NCBI RefSeq assembly: GCF_900582625.1
Contig: NZ_UTIQ01000072.1
Span: forward strand, 186,001-250,000
Source: Pseudomonas viridiflava
GTDB taxonomy: Bacteria; Pseudomonadota; Gammaproteobacteria; Pseudomonadales; Pseudomonadaceae
Length of the DNA: 64,000 bases
Direction of reading: 5' to 3'
Part shown: positions 44,829 to 54,040 of the stretch, piece by piece
Numbering within the stretch: position 1 is the first letter of the stretch
Layout of the letters: each line of letters begins with the position of its first letter
Notes under the pieces: generated by a model
Told to the model about the DNA's origin: nothing
The model's database searches: none
Seen by the model: only the letters and a program-made list of their open reading frames with translations
Made by a program: the position numbers and the translations under genes

Positions 44829-46121
44829 GTGCCCTGCCCGCCTTCCCCCAAACGTTTGTTGGTCATCGGTTACGTGTGGCCGGAGCCCCGTTCCTCGGCA
44901 GCCGGCGGGCACATGATGCAGCTGCTCGAGCTGTTCGTTGAGCGTGGCTGGCACATCACCTTTGCCAGCCCGGCCAACGAGGGCGAGCACAAAGCCGATT
45001 TGCAGGCGCTGGGCATTGCCGAGCAAGTGATCGAACTCAACAGCGAAAGCTTCGATGTGTTTGTGCGCGAGCTGAACCCTGCGGTGGTGCTGTTTGACCG
45101 TTTCATGATGGAGGAGCAATTCGGCTGGCGCGTGGAGCAACACTGCCCGCAGGCGTTACGGGTGCTCGAAACGTCTGATTTGCAGTCACTGCGCGATGCG
45201 CGACAGCAGCTTTTAAAAACTCATATAGCTGCCGGAAAAGGTGACGAGTGCGACGAGCTCTTCGCCCTGAATGCCGACGACATCTATCGGCACATGGCGG
45301 TCAGCGATACCGCGCAGCGGGAGATTGCCGCGCTGTATCGCTGCGACCTCAACCTGATGATTTCCGACGCCGAAATCGCCCTGCTGCGCGAGCAGTTCCA
45401 CCTGCCCGCCGCGCTGTTGGTGCATTGCCCGTTGCTGCTGGATGCAACACCGCGCCGGGTGCTGTCGTTCAGTGAGCGGGCGCATTTCATCAGCATTGGC
45501 AACTTTCGCCATGCGCCGAACTGGGACGCCGTGCTCTGGTTAAAACAGAGCATCTGGCCGCTGATTCGCCAGCAATTGCCGCAGGCGCAGCTGCGGATCT
45601 ACGGCTCATACACGCCACCCAAAGCCACCGCGCTGCACAACCCGGCGCAGGGTTTCCACGTGATGAATTGGGCGCCGGATGCGTTGGCCGTGATGGAAAC
45701 CGCGCGTGTGTGCGTGGCGCCACTGCGTTTCGGCGCGGGCATCAAAGGCAAAATTGCCGACGCCATGCTTTGCGGCACGCCGAACGTGACCACGCCGATT
45801 GGCGCCGAAGGCATGCACGGCGAGTGGCCGTGGCCGGGGGAGATCACCACCAGCGCGGCGGCGTTTGCTGAGGCGGCGGTGCGCTTGTACCGCGACGAGC
45901 AACAGTGGCAACAGGCACAAAACCACGGCTGGGCGCTGCTTGCCGCGCGCTATGAGCGCCACCGTTTTGGCGAGCTGCTGATGCAGCGCATCGAGGCGTG
46001 TCTGGCTAATCTGGCCGAACACCGTTTGCGCAACTTCACCGGCGCGATGCTGCGCCACCATATGCACAAGAGCACCAAATACATGGCGCAGTGGATTGAA
46101 GCGAAAAACCGCCGCGATTAA
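44829..46121 (+). CDS. glycosyltransferase, GT4-like
   Basis: About 430 residues, GT-B fold. The C-terminal donor domain has VCVAPLRFGAGIKGKIADAM and GTPNVTTPIGAEGMHG, typical of GT4-like enzymes. The N-terminal domain has the GGHMMQLLELF segment. A GTG start at 44829 is chosen because AGGA precedes it; an ATG at 44784 is possible. The very basic tail (HHMHKSTKYMAQWIEAKNRR) may bind the membrane. It is followed by a MarR gene 19 bases away and is divergent from the FecI cluster. The acceptor is unknown; polysaccharide or LPS are likely. Confidence 0.8.
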   Translation: MPCPPSPKRLLVIGYVWPEPRSSAAGGHMMQLLELFVERGWHITFASPANEGEHKADLQALGIAEQVIELNSESFDVFVRELNPAVVLFDRFMMEEQFGWRVEQHCPQALRVLETSDLQSLRDARQQLLKTHIAAGKGDECDELFALNADDIYRHMAVSDTAQREIAALYRCDLNLMISDAEIALLREQFHLPAALLVHCPLLLDATPRRVLSFSERAHFISIGNFRHAPNWDAVLWLKQSIWPLIRQQLPQAQLRIYGSYTPPKATALHNPAQGFHVMNWAPDALAVMETARVCVAPLRFGAGIKGKIADAMLCGTPNVTTPIGAEGMHGEWPWPGEITTSAAAFAEAAVRLYRDEQQWQQAQNHGWALLAARYERHRFGELLMQRIEACLANLAEHRLRNFTGAMLRHHMHKSTKYMAQWIEAKNRRD

Positions 46122-46140
46122 CCGTTAGCGAGAGCGCCCC

Positions 46141-46608
46141 ATGGTCATCAACAAGAAAATCAACTCAGCCTCTGTGCGCATGAACCCGCTCGACCCGCTG
46201 GATGCTTCGCTGGAGCTGCTGCACTTCGGCTTTCGCGGCCTCACGGCGGACGCCGACCGCTATCTGCACACCCTCGGTTTGTCGCGCGTGCATCACCGCA
46301 TTCTGTACATCATCGCCCGCGCCGAACGCATCACCGTGGGCGATCTGGCCGTCACGCTGGGCGTCAGCAACCAAGCGCTGCACCGGCCGATGACGCATTT
46401 GTTCGAGCGCGAACTGGTCAGCCAGACCCGCGATCCGCTGCAGCACCGCTTCAAGATTCTGGCCCTGACCGAAACCGGCCAAGCCGTTGAGCAGTGCGCC
46501 AGCGACCATGAACGCCAGGCCATTCGTGAAGCATTAGCGACCACCGACGAAGCCGGCCAGGAAGCCTGGCACCGGGTGATGCAAGCGCTTGCCGAACGCC
46601 TCAATTGA
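46141..46608 (+). CDS. MarR-family transcriptional regulator
   Basis: A 155-residue winged-helix regulator with the MarR layout: a dimerisation helix pair, the recognition helix near GDLAVTLGVSNQALHRPMTH and the wing at QTRDPLQHRFKI. Start may be at 46141 or at the internal ATG 46180. It is convergent with the dehydrogenase gene at 46616 and follows the glycosyltransferase on the same strand. Its target and ligand are not shown by the sequence. Confidence 0.85.
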   Translation: MVINKKINSASVRMNPLDPLDASLELLHFGFRGLTADADRYLHTLGLSRVHHRILYIIARAERITVGDLAVTLGVSNQALHRPMTHLFERELVSQTRDPLQHRFKILALTETGQAVEQCASDHERQAIREALATTDEAGQEAWHRVMQALAERLN

Positions 46609-46615
46609 TCGGCTT

Positions 46616-47635
46616 TCAGGTGATGCGCTCGCGCACCATCACGCATTTGGCCAACGGCTGAATCAGTGCAATCGGCGCTTCGTCACAGCTGATTATTTCC
46701 GGGCACACCAGCAGCGGATCGCACGCGCCCTGCTGCACCAGATCGAGCACCTTGGGGATGTGCGTGCGCACGTTGCACAACCCTACCGACAGCGTGACGT
46801 TGCGCAGGTACATGCCAAACAGCGGAATGGCCGGGTCGTCGAAAATGATGCCGATGCATGAACAGTGGCCGCCGGGAGCCAAGGCCAGCAGCCCTTTGTG
46901 CAAGGCGCGTGAGTCGCGCGTGGCGGACACCACCACGTCGTAGCGCTCGTCCAGATTGCTGGCGTACCCCACGTCTACTTGTGCGCCACAACGCTCGGCC
47001 AGCCCGCGCCGGTAGTCGTTGTCGTCGAGGTAATCAACGCTGCCTGCGCCCGCCGCCCGAGCCATTTGCACCGCCAGCACGCCGAGACTTTCCGTGCCGC
47101 CAACCACTAGCACTCGCGCATCGTCACGGCTGGCCAGCGGAGTGCTGGTGGCAACCCAGGCGTCGGTGAGGTTGTCGCTGGCGCTGGCCGCCGCGACCGG
47201 GTCGACGCCTTGTGGCAACGGCACCAGCATGGCGTCGGCATAAGGCACGCGCACCACTTCGGAAAACAAGCCACCCCAGTGCCCGCCAGCGGGAATGCCA
47301 AAGGCGGCATGGCGAGGCACACTGCTGCACGCCATGGTCATGCCGCTCAGGCACTGGCGGCATTTTCCGCAGGAAATTTTCCACGGCACCGCCACCAGAT
47401 CGCCGCGCTTGCACGTGGTGACTGCCGAACCCACTTCCAGCACCTCGGCGACACACTCGTGGCCGATGGCGTATGGCGGCTTGAACGGCGTGGTGCCAGC
47501 TATCAGGCGGCGGTCCAGATCGCAGGAAGCCGACGCGACAGGCCGCACCAGCGCTGCTTCCGGGCTTTCCAGTTTTGGGCTCGGCACGCCCACCCAGCGC
47601 AAGTCACCAGGGCCCAGCAATCGCAGTTCGCGCAT
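46616..47635 (-). CDS. zinc-dependent alcohol dehydrogenase, MDR family
   Basis: A 339-residue medium-chain dehydrogenase/reductase. Catalytic-zinc ligands are Cys38 and His59-Glu60 (IGHECVAEV), and the structural zinc has Cys89, Cys92, Cys95 and Cys103. The Rossmann loop is GGTESLG (usual GAGxxG), with Asp at the end of the second strand (DYLDDND), suggesting NAD(H). The substrate is unknown. It lies three bases from the thioesterase gene upstream, so the two are co-transcribed. Confidence 0.9.
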   Translation of the reverse strand: MRELRLLGPGDLRWVGVPSPKLESPEAALVRPVASASCDLDRRLIAGTTPFKPPYAIGHECVAEVLEVGSAVTTCKRGDLVAVPWKISCGKCRQCLSGMTMACSSVPRHAAFGIPAGGHWGGLFSEVVRVPYADAMLVPLPQGVDPVAAASASDNLTDAWVATSTPLASRDDARVLVVGGTESLGVLAVQMARAAGAGSVDYLDDNDYRRGLAERCGAQVDVGYASNLDERYDVVVSATRDSRALHKGLLALAPGGHCSCIGIIFDDPAIPLFGMYLRNVTLSVGLCNVRTHIPKVLDLVQQGACDPLLVCPEIISCDEAPIALIQPLAKCVMVRERIT

Positions 47636-47638
47636 GGC

Positions 47639-48082
47639 TCAGCCCTTGATCATGAAGGTAGTAGTGGCTTTGGCGCAGAGCTTGCCGGCGCTGTCATGAA
47701 TCTGAGCATCGCAAATCGCCAGGCTCTTGCTGCGCTCCACCAGCCAGCCGGTGACCTGATAACGCTCGCCGCTTTTCAGCGGGCGCAGGTATTTCACGCC
47801 GAGGTCGACGGTGGAATAGGCGGTGCGGTCGTCGAGGGTGGAAAACAGCGCCATGCCGGCGGCGCCGTCGAGGCAGGTGGCAGCGAAACCGCCATGCACC
47901 ATCCGCTGTGGATTGAGGTGACGGTCATCCGGCCGCGCCTCGATGGTGATCTTGCCGAACTCGACCGCGCGAGCGGTCATGGGAATGGTCTCGCCAATGG
48001 ACGGATTGGGCAGATTGCCGTCCACCAGCGCTTGCAGGATATGCAAGCCGGAGGTGGCGGGGCGTTGGTTTTCATCGGTCAT
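47639..48082 (-). CDS. PaaI-type hotdog thioesterase
   Basis: A 147-residue hotdog-fold acyl-CoA thioesterase with the typical RMVHGGFAATCLDGAAGMA motif and a D-LGVKYLRPLKSGE strand. The start at 48082 (MTDENQRP) fits the family length; the longer upstream frame is not supported. It precedes the alcohol dehydrogenase by three bases and follows the CoA-transferase by 113 bases, so its substrate may be a pathway acyl-CoA that must be unloaded. Confidence 0.88.
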   Translation of the reverse strand: MTDENQRPATSGLHILQALVDGNLPNPSIGETIPMTARAVEFGKITIEARPDDRHLNPQRMVHGGFAATCLDGAAGMALFSTLDDRTAYSTVDLGVKYLRPLKSGERYQVTGWLVERSKSLAICDAQIHDSAGKLCAKATTTFMIKG

Positions 48083-48195
48083 TTCGCAATCGCTCGTCAG
48101 GTGAGGAAGACCTGACAATACGCCGCGCCCCACCTCACATCAACGATGTTGAATCGACAAAACAGAAGGCATTTCAGCCGCAATAAAACGGCGTA

Positions 48196-49440
48196 TCAGA
48201 CCACGCTGGATTTGCGCAGAGTGTCGATATCTGCGCTGCTCAACCCCAGCAACCGCTGCAATACCGCCTCGGTGTGCTCGCCCAACAATGGCGGCGGCTG
48301 GCGATATTCCACGGGTGTTTCGGACAAGCGAATCGGGCTGGCCACTTGCGGCAGCGTGCCGCCCAGGCTGTGCGGCACTTCCACGCGCAAACCGCGCGCC
48401 AGCACCTGCGGGTCGGCAAATACTTGCGCCAAATCGTTGATCGGGCCGCAGGGCACGCCGGCCTGCTCCAGGGCGCTTACCCATTCGGCCGTGGTTTTGA
48501 AAACGGTGGCCTGGCGGATCAATGGAATCAGCACCGCGCGGTTAGCGACGCGTTGTTTGTTGTTGGTGAAGCGCGGGTCGTCGGCCCATTCGGCATGGCC
48601 CGCCACCTCACAGAATTTGCGGAACTGGCCATCGTTGCCGACGGTGAGAATGAAGTCGCCATCGGCCGTGGGGAAATCCTGATACGGCACGATATTGGGG
48701 TGGGCATTGCCCAAACGTTTCGGCGCGTTGCCCGTGGTGAGGTAGTTCATCGCCTGGTTCGCCAGGCAGGCGACCTGAACGTCGAGCAAGGCCATGTCGA
48801 TATGCTGGCCGAGGCCGCTGCCGCTGCTTTCTCTGTCGCCGCTGTCGCGGTGGGCAAGTGCGGCGAGCACTGCCACGGTGGAATACAAGCCCGTGAGGAT
48901 GTCAGTCAGCGCCACGCCGACTTTCACCGGCCCGCCGCCCGCTTCGTCATCCGGCTTGCCGGTCAGACTCATCAGGCCGCCGAGGCCTTGAATCATAAAG
49001 TCGTAGCCGGCGCGTTTGGCGTAAGGACCGTTCTGGCCGAAACCGGTGATGGAGCAATAAATCAGTCGCGGGTTGATGGCTTTTAGCGACGCGTAATCCA
49101 GGCCATAGGCGGCCAGGCCGCCGACCTTGAAGTTCTCCAGCAGAATATCCGACTGCGCCGCCAACTCACGCACCAGGCGCTGGCCCTCAGGCTGGGTGAA
49201 GTCCACCGTCACCGACTGTTTGTTGCGGTTGGCCGACAGGTAATACGCGGCCTCGCTGGTGTTCTCGCCGGCGGCGTCTTTTAAAAAGGGCGGGCCCCAT
49301 TGGCGGGTGTCGTCGCCCACACCGGGGCGCTCGATCTTGATCACCTCGGCGCCAAGGTCCGCCAAAATCTGCCCGGCCCACGGGCCAGCCAGTACGCGGG
49401 ATAAATCCAGAACACGCAGATGAGACAGAGCGCCGGGCAT
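48196..49440 (-). CDS. gcdG: CoA transferase, CaiB/BaiF family (glutarate-type)
   Basis: A 414-residue class-III CoA-transferase. The conserved Asp147 in RAGYDFMIQGLGG forms the acyl-enzyme intermediate, and the N-terminal VLAGPWAGQILADLGAEVIK is diagnostic. Its place next to gcdH and gcdR, and Pseudomonas knowledge, give the role of activating glutarate with a CoA donor. It is separated from gcdH by a perfect REP hairpin, so read-through may be reduced. Confidence 0.88.
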   Translation of the reverse strand: MPGALSHLRVLDLSRVLAGPWAGQILADLGAEVIKIERPGVGDDTRQWGPPFLKDAAGENTSEAAYYLSANRNKQSVTVDFTQPEGQRLVRELAAQSDILLENFKVGGLAAYGLDYASLKAINPRLIYCSITGFGQNGPYAKRAGYDFMIQGLGGLMSLTGKPDDEAGGGPVKVGVALTDILTGLYSTVAVLAALAHRDSGDRESSGSGLGQHIDMALLDVQVACLANQAMNYLTTGNAPKRLGNAHPNIVPYQDFPTADGDFILTVGNDGQFRKFCEVAGHAEWADDPRFTNNKQRVANRAVLIPLIRQATVFKTTAEWVSALEQAGVPCGPINDLAQVFADPQVLARGLRVEVPHSLGGTLPQVASPIRLSETPVEYRQPPPLLGEHTEAVLQRLLGLSSADIDTLRKSSVV

Positions 49441-49468
49441 GAGGGATCTCGCAGCAGGATTAAGTACC

Positions 49469-49532
49469 GTAGGAGCGGCTTCAGCCGCGATGCTCTTGAA
49501 GATACAAGCATCGCGGCTGAAGCCGCTCCTAC
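49469..49532. repeat. perfect 26-bp REP hairpin between gcdH and gcdG
   Basis: The arms at 49469-49494 and 49507-49532 are exact complements (GTAGGAGCGGCTTCAGCCGC and onward), with a 12-base loop. It lies between two same-strand genes, where a folded REP can stabilise the upstream transcript or cause partial termination. Confidence 0.9.
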
Positions 49533-49545
49533 AGGTTTACGGCAA

Positions 49546-50727
49546 TCAGAAGAAGGCTTGGATACCGGTCTGCGCGCGGCCGAGGATCAAGGCGTGCACG
49601 TCGTGCGTGCCTTCGTAGGTGTTCACCACTTCCAGATTCACCAGATGCCGCGCCACGCCGAACTCGTCAGAGATGCCGTTGCCGCCCAACATGTCGCGCG
49701 CTAGGCGGGCAATATCCAGCGCTTTGCCGCAGCTGTTGCGCTTCATGATCGAGGTGATTTCCACCGCCGCCGTGCCTTCGTCTTTCATGCGGCCCAGGCG
49801 CAGGCAACCTTGCAAGGCCATGGTGATTTCGGTCTGCATGTCAGCGAGTTTTTTCTGAATCAGCTGATTGGCCGCCAACGGCCGGCCGAATTGTTTGCGG
49901 TCCAGCGTGTACTGGCGGGCGGTGTGCCAGCAGAACTCGGCGGCACCCAGCGCACCCCAGCTGATGCCGTAGCGGGCGGAGTTCAGGCAGGTGAATGGGC
50001 CTTTCAAACCGCGCACATCGGGGAAGGCGTTTTCTTCTGGGCAGAACACGTTGTCCATCACGATTTCGCCAGTGATAGAAGCACGCAGACCGACCTTGCC
50101 GTGAATCGCTGGGGTGCTCAGCCCTTGCCAGCCTTTCTCCAGCACGAAGCCGCGAATCGCGCCCTCGTCGTCCTTTGCCCAGACCACAAACACGTCGGCG
50201 ATCGGGCTGTTGGTGATCCACATTTTCGCGCCGCTGATGCGGTAGCCGCCGTCGACTTTCTTGGCGCGGGTAATCATCGAACCCGGGTCGGAACCGTGGT
50301 CCGGCTCGGTCAAACCGAAGCAGCCAATCCATTCGCCGCTGGCCAGCTTTGGCAGGTATTTCTGCTTGGTGGCTTCGTTGCCGAACTCGTTGATCGGCAC
50401 CATCACCAGCGACGACTGCACGCTCATCATCGAGCGGTAGCCGGAATCCACACGCTCAACCTCACGGGCGATCAGACCGTAGCTCACGTAATTCAAACCG
50501 CTGCCACCGTACTGCTCGGGAATGGTGGCGCCGAGCAGGCCGACTTCGCCCATTTCACGGAAGATTTTCGGATCGGTCTGCTCGTGGCGGAACGCTTCGA
50601 TAACGCGCGGCGCCAAGTTCTGCTGAGCGAACTGCTGGGCGCTGTCGCGCACCATTCGCTCCTCTTCCGTCAGTTGCTGGTCGAGCATCAGCGGGTCTTC
50701 CCAGTTGAAGCGAGCGTTGGCAGCCAT
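49546..50727 (-). CDS. gcdH: glutaryl-CoA dehydrogenase
   Basis: A 393-residue flavoprotein that oxidises and decarboxylates glutaryl-CoA to crotonyl-CoA, in the breakdown of lysine, tryptophan and glutarate. Family marks are [14 protein letters not shown], the [17 protein letters not shown] strand and [20 protein letters not shown] with the catalytic Glu. The start at 50727 (MAANARFN) follows GAGGAT and is preferred over the frame start. A divergent LysR gene, gcdR, is next to it, and gcdG follows. Confidence 0.96.
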   Translation of the reverse strand: MAANARFNWEDPLMLDQQLTEEERMVRDSAQQFAQQNLAPRVIEAFRHEQTDPKIFREMGEVGLLGATIPEQYGGSGLNYVSYGLIAREVERVDSGYRSMMSVQSSLVMVPINEFGNEATKQKYLPKLASGEWIGCFGLTEPDHGSDPGSMITRAKKVDGGYRISGAKMWITNSPIADVFVVWAKDDEGAIRGFVLEKGWQGLSTPAIHGKVGLRASITGEIVMDNVFCPEENAFPDVRGLKGPFTCLNSARYGISWGALGAAEFCWHTARQYTLDRKQFGRPLAANQLIQKKLADMQTEITMALQGCLRLGRMKDEGTAAVEITSIMKRNSCGKALDIARLARDMLGGNGISDEFGVARHLVNLEVVNTYEGTHDVHALILGRAQTGIQAFF

Positions 50728-50912
50728 GTGCGAAATCCTCAAGAGTTGGGTGCGGTCCAGCGCGAGGCTGGCGATGGGTTAACTCTAGACAGCCGGGCGC
50801 ACATGGCGCAAACGAGGTTTTTGCACAGACCTGTGCTAATTTCTCACTCCGAAAAGGCAATAACGGCTTTTTCAACCGCTTCATCGTGCACATAACGCAT
50901 ACGAGCCCGCCA

Positions 50913-51821
50913 ATGCGCCGCAAAATTCCCAGCACCGCCGCCCTCGTCGCCTTCGACGCCGCCGCTCGTCATCAGAGCTTTACCAAAGCAGCGGAAGAAC
51001 TCTCGCTGACGCAAAGCGCCATCTGCCGACAGATCGCCAGCCTCGAGGACTTCCTCGGCATCGCCCTCTTCCGCCGCTCCCGACGCGGCGTTCAGCTCAC
51101 CGAAGCAGGGCTCAGCTACGGCCGCCGAGTCGCCGCGCAGCTGGATGCTGTGGAACGCGACACCCTGTCGGTAATGGGCCAGCACGGCGCCAACAGCCTG
51201 GAACTGGCCATCGTGCCGACCTTCGGCACGCAGTGGCTGCTGCCGCGCCTGAAACACTTCCAGGCCTTGCACCCGGAAGTGACCGTGAACCTCACCAATC
51301 GCACGCGCCCGTTCCTATTTGCCGACACCGAATTCGACGCCGCCGTGTACTTCGGCGATGCGGTGTGGTCGGGCACCGAAGCGCATTTTCTGATGCCGGA
51401 AAACTCCCTTCCCGTGTGCAGCTCGGCCCTGTTGCCGAGCGACGGCACGCTCACCGCCGAGCGCATCGCCACCTTGCCGCTGCTGCAACAGACCACCCGG
51501 CCATACGCCTGGCGCCACTGGTTCGGCTCGCAGGGCATGAGCGTGCCGCGCGACATGACTGGGCCGCGTTATGAACTGTTTTCGATGCTGGCGCAGGCGG
51601 CGCAGCACGAAATGGGCATCGCGCTGATTCCGCCATTTTTGATTCAGCGGGAGTTGGCTGAAGGCAGTTTGGTGGTGGCGATGCAGCACGCCTGCGTAAG
51701 TGATAAGGCGTATCACCTGATGATTCCTGAACGCAAAACCGAGACGGCTGCGTTACGGGCGTTTAGGGATTGGTTGGTGGAGCAGGCGAAGGCCTATCGA
51801 GAGGCGAGTTCGGGCGTTTAG
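50913..51821 (+). CDS. gcdR: LysR-family regulator of glutarate use
   Basis: A 302-residue LysR-type regulator. The HTH is at about 20-45 (SFTKAAEELSLTQSAICRQI), followed by the linker helix and a periplasmic-binding-like effector domain. It is divergent from gcdH across a 185-base gap, the usual arrangement for an activator of gcdHG that senses glutarate or glutaryl-CoA. The start at 50913 (MRRKIPS) is chosen over 50886 because it gives the normal N-terminus. Confidence 0.9.
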   Translation: MRRKIPSTAALVAFDAAARHQSFTKAAEELSLTQSAICRQIASLEDFLGIALFRRSRRGVQLTEAGLSYGRRVAAQLDAVERDTLSVMGQHGANSLELAIVPTFGTQWLLPRLKHFQALHPEVTVNLTNRTRPFLFADTEFDAAVYFGDAVWSGTEAHFLMPENSLPVCSSALLPSDGTLTAERIATLPLLQQTTRPYAWRHWFGSQGMSVPRDMTGPRYELFSMLAQAAQHEMGIALIPPFLIQRELAEGSLVVAMQHACVSDKAYHLMIPERKTETAALRAFRDWLVEQAKAYREASSGV

Positions 51822-52586
51822 CCGGCCACCCCTGCGTTGGGCAGCAGCGCAGGGATTTCAAAATCTCGCAGCTAAAGCTGCTCCCACACGAAATGGGGCA
51901 GTTCGAACCCACCGCACTACCAAAACATCTTATTGCCTACGATTCAGCCAGGTAATTAACCCGGTAATAAAGCCAAAAACCAGCCGTTTTGGCCCTCCAA
52001 CCTTCACGTAGCGATAAAAAAAGTCGAAAAAGCGACATAAGCCTGATAAAAAGCATGCGCGACGTTGCGTGGAAAATTGGCGACAGACCAATAACCCCGT
52101 GGCTTTCAGCGATTTATGCAGGGAACCGCGAACATTTGCTGACCCCGTAGTCAACAAACCCAATAGCTACAGTTTTGCCGCCGCTTAGCCGTCGTTAAAA
52201 CCGATAATTCTTATAACAAACAGATAGTTAGAGATACAAAGCAAGCTACGCAACGGATCCGCCATTAACCCGTCTTGACCTGATGAACGGTTATTCACAT
52301 CAGGGATGCCAATGCCGCCGCAAACGGCCTGGCGACAAGCTGCAAGCCGCATTACCCGCTGCTTTCGGCGAGATAGACGGAATGATGGGTCACGACGTGA
52401 CTTGTAGTTATCTCCAGGGTGGCCTTCAGAACTCCTTGATGGCCTTACGGTTCACCTGCAAAATGCCGCGCCCCGCTACCGCAAGGCTCCCGAAGAGGTG
52501 CCAAGTAGGGATTGTGCTGATCCACCCCAGTGCGCCACCCGCAGTGCTCTGGTTTTTTTGAAAAACGATCACGCAGGAGATTTGAA
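51822..52586. other. 765-base gap before pntAA, with leader
   Basis: No convincing gene. From left to right: a weak hairpin CCCTGCG/CGCAGGG (51830-51854), a REP arm (about 51864-51889), an AT-richer stretch (51940-52250) that probably holds the pnt promoter, and an inverted repeat CCTGATG/CATCAGG (52279-52285 and 52298-52304). The pntAA ribosome site AGGAGA lies at 52575-52580. The leader could be up to about 300 bases, unusually long. Confidence 0.6.
51864..51889. repeat. REP arm (degenerate)
   Basis: CTCGCAGCTAAAGCTGCTCC followed by CACA, a variant of the window's REP family with an A/T change in the stem. It follows gcdR. Confidence 0.6.
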
Positions 52587-53708
52587 GTGCACATTGGTGT
52601 TCCTCTCGAGACCTTTACTGGCGAAACGCGGGTTGCCGCAACGCCGGAAACCATTAAAAAGCTGATCGCCCAAGGCCATCAGGTGACTGTACAAAGCGGT
52701 GCCGGCGTTAGCGCCAGCGTGCCCGACAGTGCCTATCAAGCCGTTGGCGCCAGCATTGGCGACGCCGCCGCAGCCCTGGGCGCCGACCTGGTGCTCAAGG
52801 TCGTGGCGCCCAATGCCGCCGAGCTGGCTCAGCTCAAGTCCGGCGCGGTGCTGGTCGGCATGCTCAATCCCTTCAACAGCGAAAACATCGCGCAGATGGC
52901 TGAACGCGGCGTCACCGCTTTCGCCCTCGAAGCCGCGCCGCGTACGTCCCGCGCGCAAAGCCTCGATGTGCTGAGTTCGCAAGCCAACATTGCCGGCTAC
53001 AAGGCGGTGTTGCTTGCGGCTCATCACTATCCGCGCTTTATGCCGATGCTGATGACCGCTGCCGGTACCGTGAAGGCCGCTCGCGTGCTGATTCTCGGCG
53101 CTGGCGTTGCCGGGCTGCAGGCCATCGCCACGGCCAAGCGCCTGGGTGCGGTGATTGAAGCGTCGGACGTGCGTCCTGCGGTGAAGGAGCAAATTGAGTC
53201 GCTCGGCGCCAAGTTCGTTGACGTGCCGTACGAAACCGACGAGGAGCGCGAGTGCGCTGAAGGCGTTGGCGGTTATGCCCGTCCGATGCCGGCGTCGTGG
53301 ATGCAGCGTCAGGCAGTGGCCGTGCACGAGCGCGCCAAGCTGGCCGACATCGTCATCACCACCGCACTGATTCCAGGCCGCAAGGCGCCGGTGCTGTTGA
53401 GTGCCGAGACCGTCGAGCAGATGAAGCCCGGCTCCGTGGTGATCGACCTCGCGGCTGCCCAAGGCGGCAACTGCCCGCTGACTGAAGCGGATCAGGTGGT
53501 GGTCAAGCACGGCGTGACCATCGTTGGCCACACCAACCTGGCGGCCCTGGTCGCGGCAGACGCTTCGGCGCTGTACGCCCGTAACTTGCTGGACTTCCTC
53601 AAGCTGGTCATCGACAGCGAAGGCAAGTTCCACGTCAACCTCGAAGACGACATCGTCGCCGCGTGCCTGATGTGCCGCGACGGCCAAGTCGTCCGTAAGA
53701 ACGGCTGA
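52587..53708 (+). CDS. pntAA: NAD(P) transhydrogenase subunit alpha part 1
   Basis: A 373-residue soluble domain I of proton-translocating transhydrogenase, which binds NAD(H). The Rossmann loop GAGVAGLQA (171-179) and the mobile-loop segments [10 protein letters not shown] and ANIAGYKAV are present. The start is GTG at 52587 with AGGAGA seven bases upstream. The complex uses proton flow to reduce NADP+ with NADH. pntAB starts 11 bases after it. Confidence 0.96.
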   Translation: MHIGVPLETFTGETRVAATPETIKKLIAQGHQVTVQSGAGVSASVPDSAYQAVGASIGDAAAALGADLVLKVVAPNAAELAQLKSGAVLVGMLNPFNSENIAQMAERGVTAFALEAAPRTSRAQSLDVLSSQANIAGYKAVLLAAHHYPRFMPMLMTAAGTVKAARVLILGAGVAGLQAIATAKRLGAVIEASDVRPAVKEQIESLGAKFVDVPYETDEERECAEGVGGYARPMPASWMQRQAVAVHERAKLADIVITTALIPGRKAPVLLSAETVEQMKPGSVVIDLAAAQGGNCPLTEADQVVVKHGVTIVGHTNLAALVAADASALYARNLLDFLKLVIDSEGKFHVNLEDDIVAACLMCRDGQVVRKNG

Positions 53709-53719
53709 GGACAAGAAAA

Positions 53720-54040
53720 ATGGAAGAGCTGATCTCCCCCGGTATCTACAACCTGATCATCTTCGTGCTGGCCATTTATGTGGGCTACCACGTGGTCTGG
53801 AACGTGACGCCTGCGCTGCACACCCCGCTGATGGCGGTGACCAACGCCATCTCGGCCATCGTGATCGTCGGTGCCATGTTGGCCGCCGCCCTCACCGTGA
53901 CGCCGCTGGGTAAAACCATGGGCACCCTGGCGGTGGCCCTGGCTGCCGTGAACGTGTTCGGTGGTTTTCTGGTAACTCGCCGCATGCTGGAAATGTTCAA
54001 GAAGAAAGCGCCCAAGGCCAAAGCAGAGGGTGACAAGTAA
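53720..54040 (+). CDS. pntAB: NAD(P) transhydrogenase subunit alpha part 2
   Basis: A 106-residue membrane subunit with three helices (about 9-28, 36-59 and 64-85), equal to the membrane part of the split alpha subunit. GAGGA precedes the start. The stop shares one base with the pntB start (TAATG). Confidence 0.96.
   Translation: MEELISPGIYNLIIFVLAIYVGYHVVWNVTPALHTPLMAVTNAISAIVIVGAMLAAALTVTPLGKTMGTLAVALAAVNVFGGFLVTRRMLEMFKKKAPKAKAEGDK

Noticed and set aside
51930..52163. 77-residue minus-strand frame in the pnt gap
   Set aside because: It has no clear ribosome site or similarity that I recognise, and its composition does not stand out; it may be chance in the AT-richer stretch.
52283..52561. 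92-residue plus-strand frame before pntAA
   Set aside because: No ribosome site, Cys- and Pro-rich random-looking translation, and it lies in the probable pnt leader.
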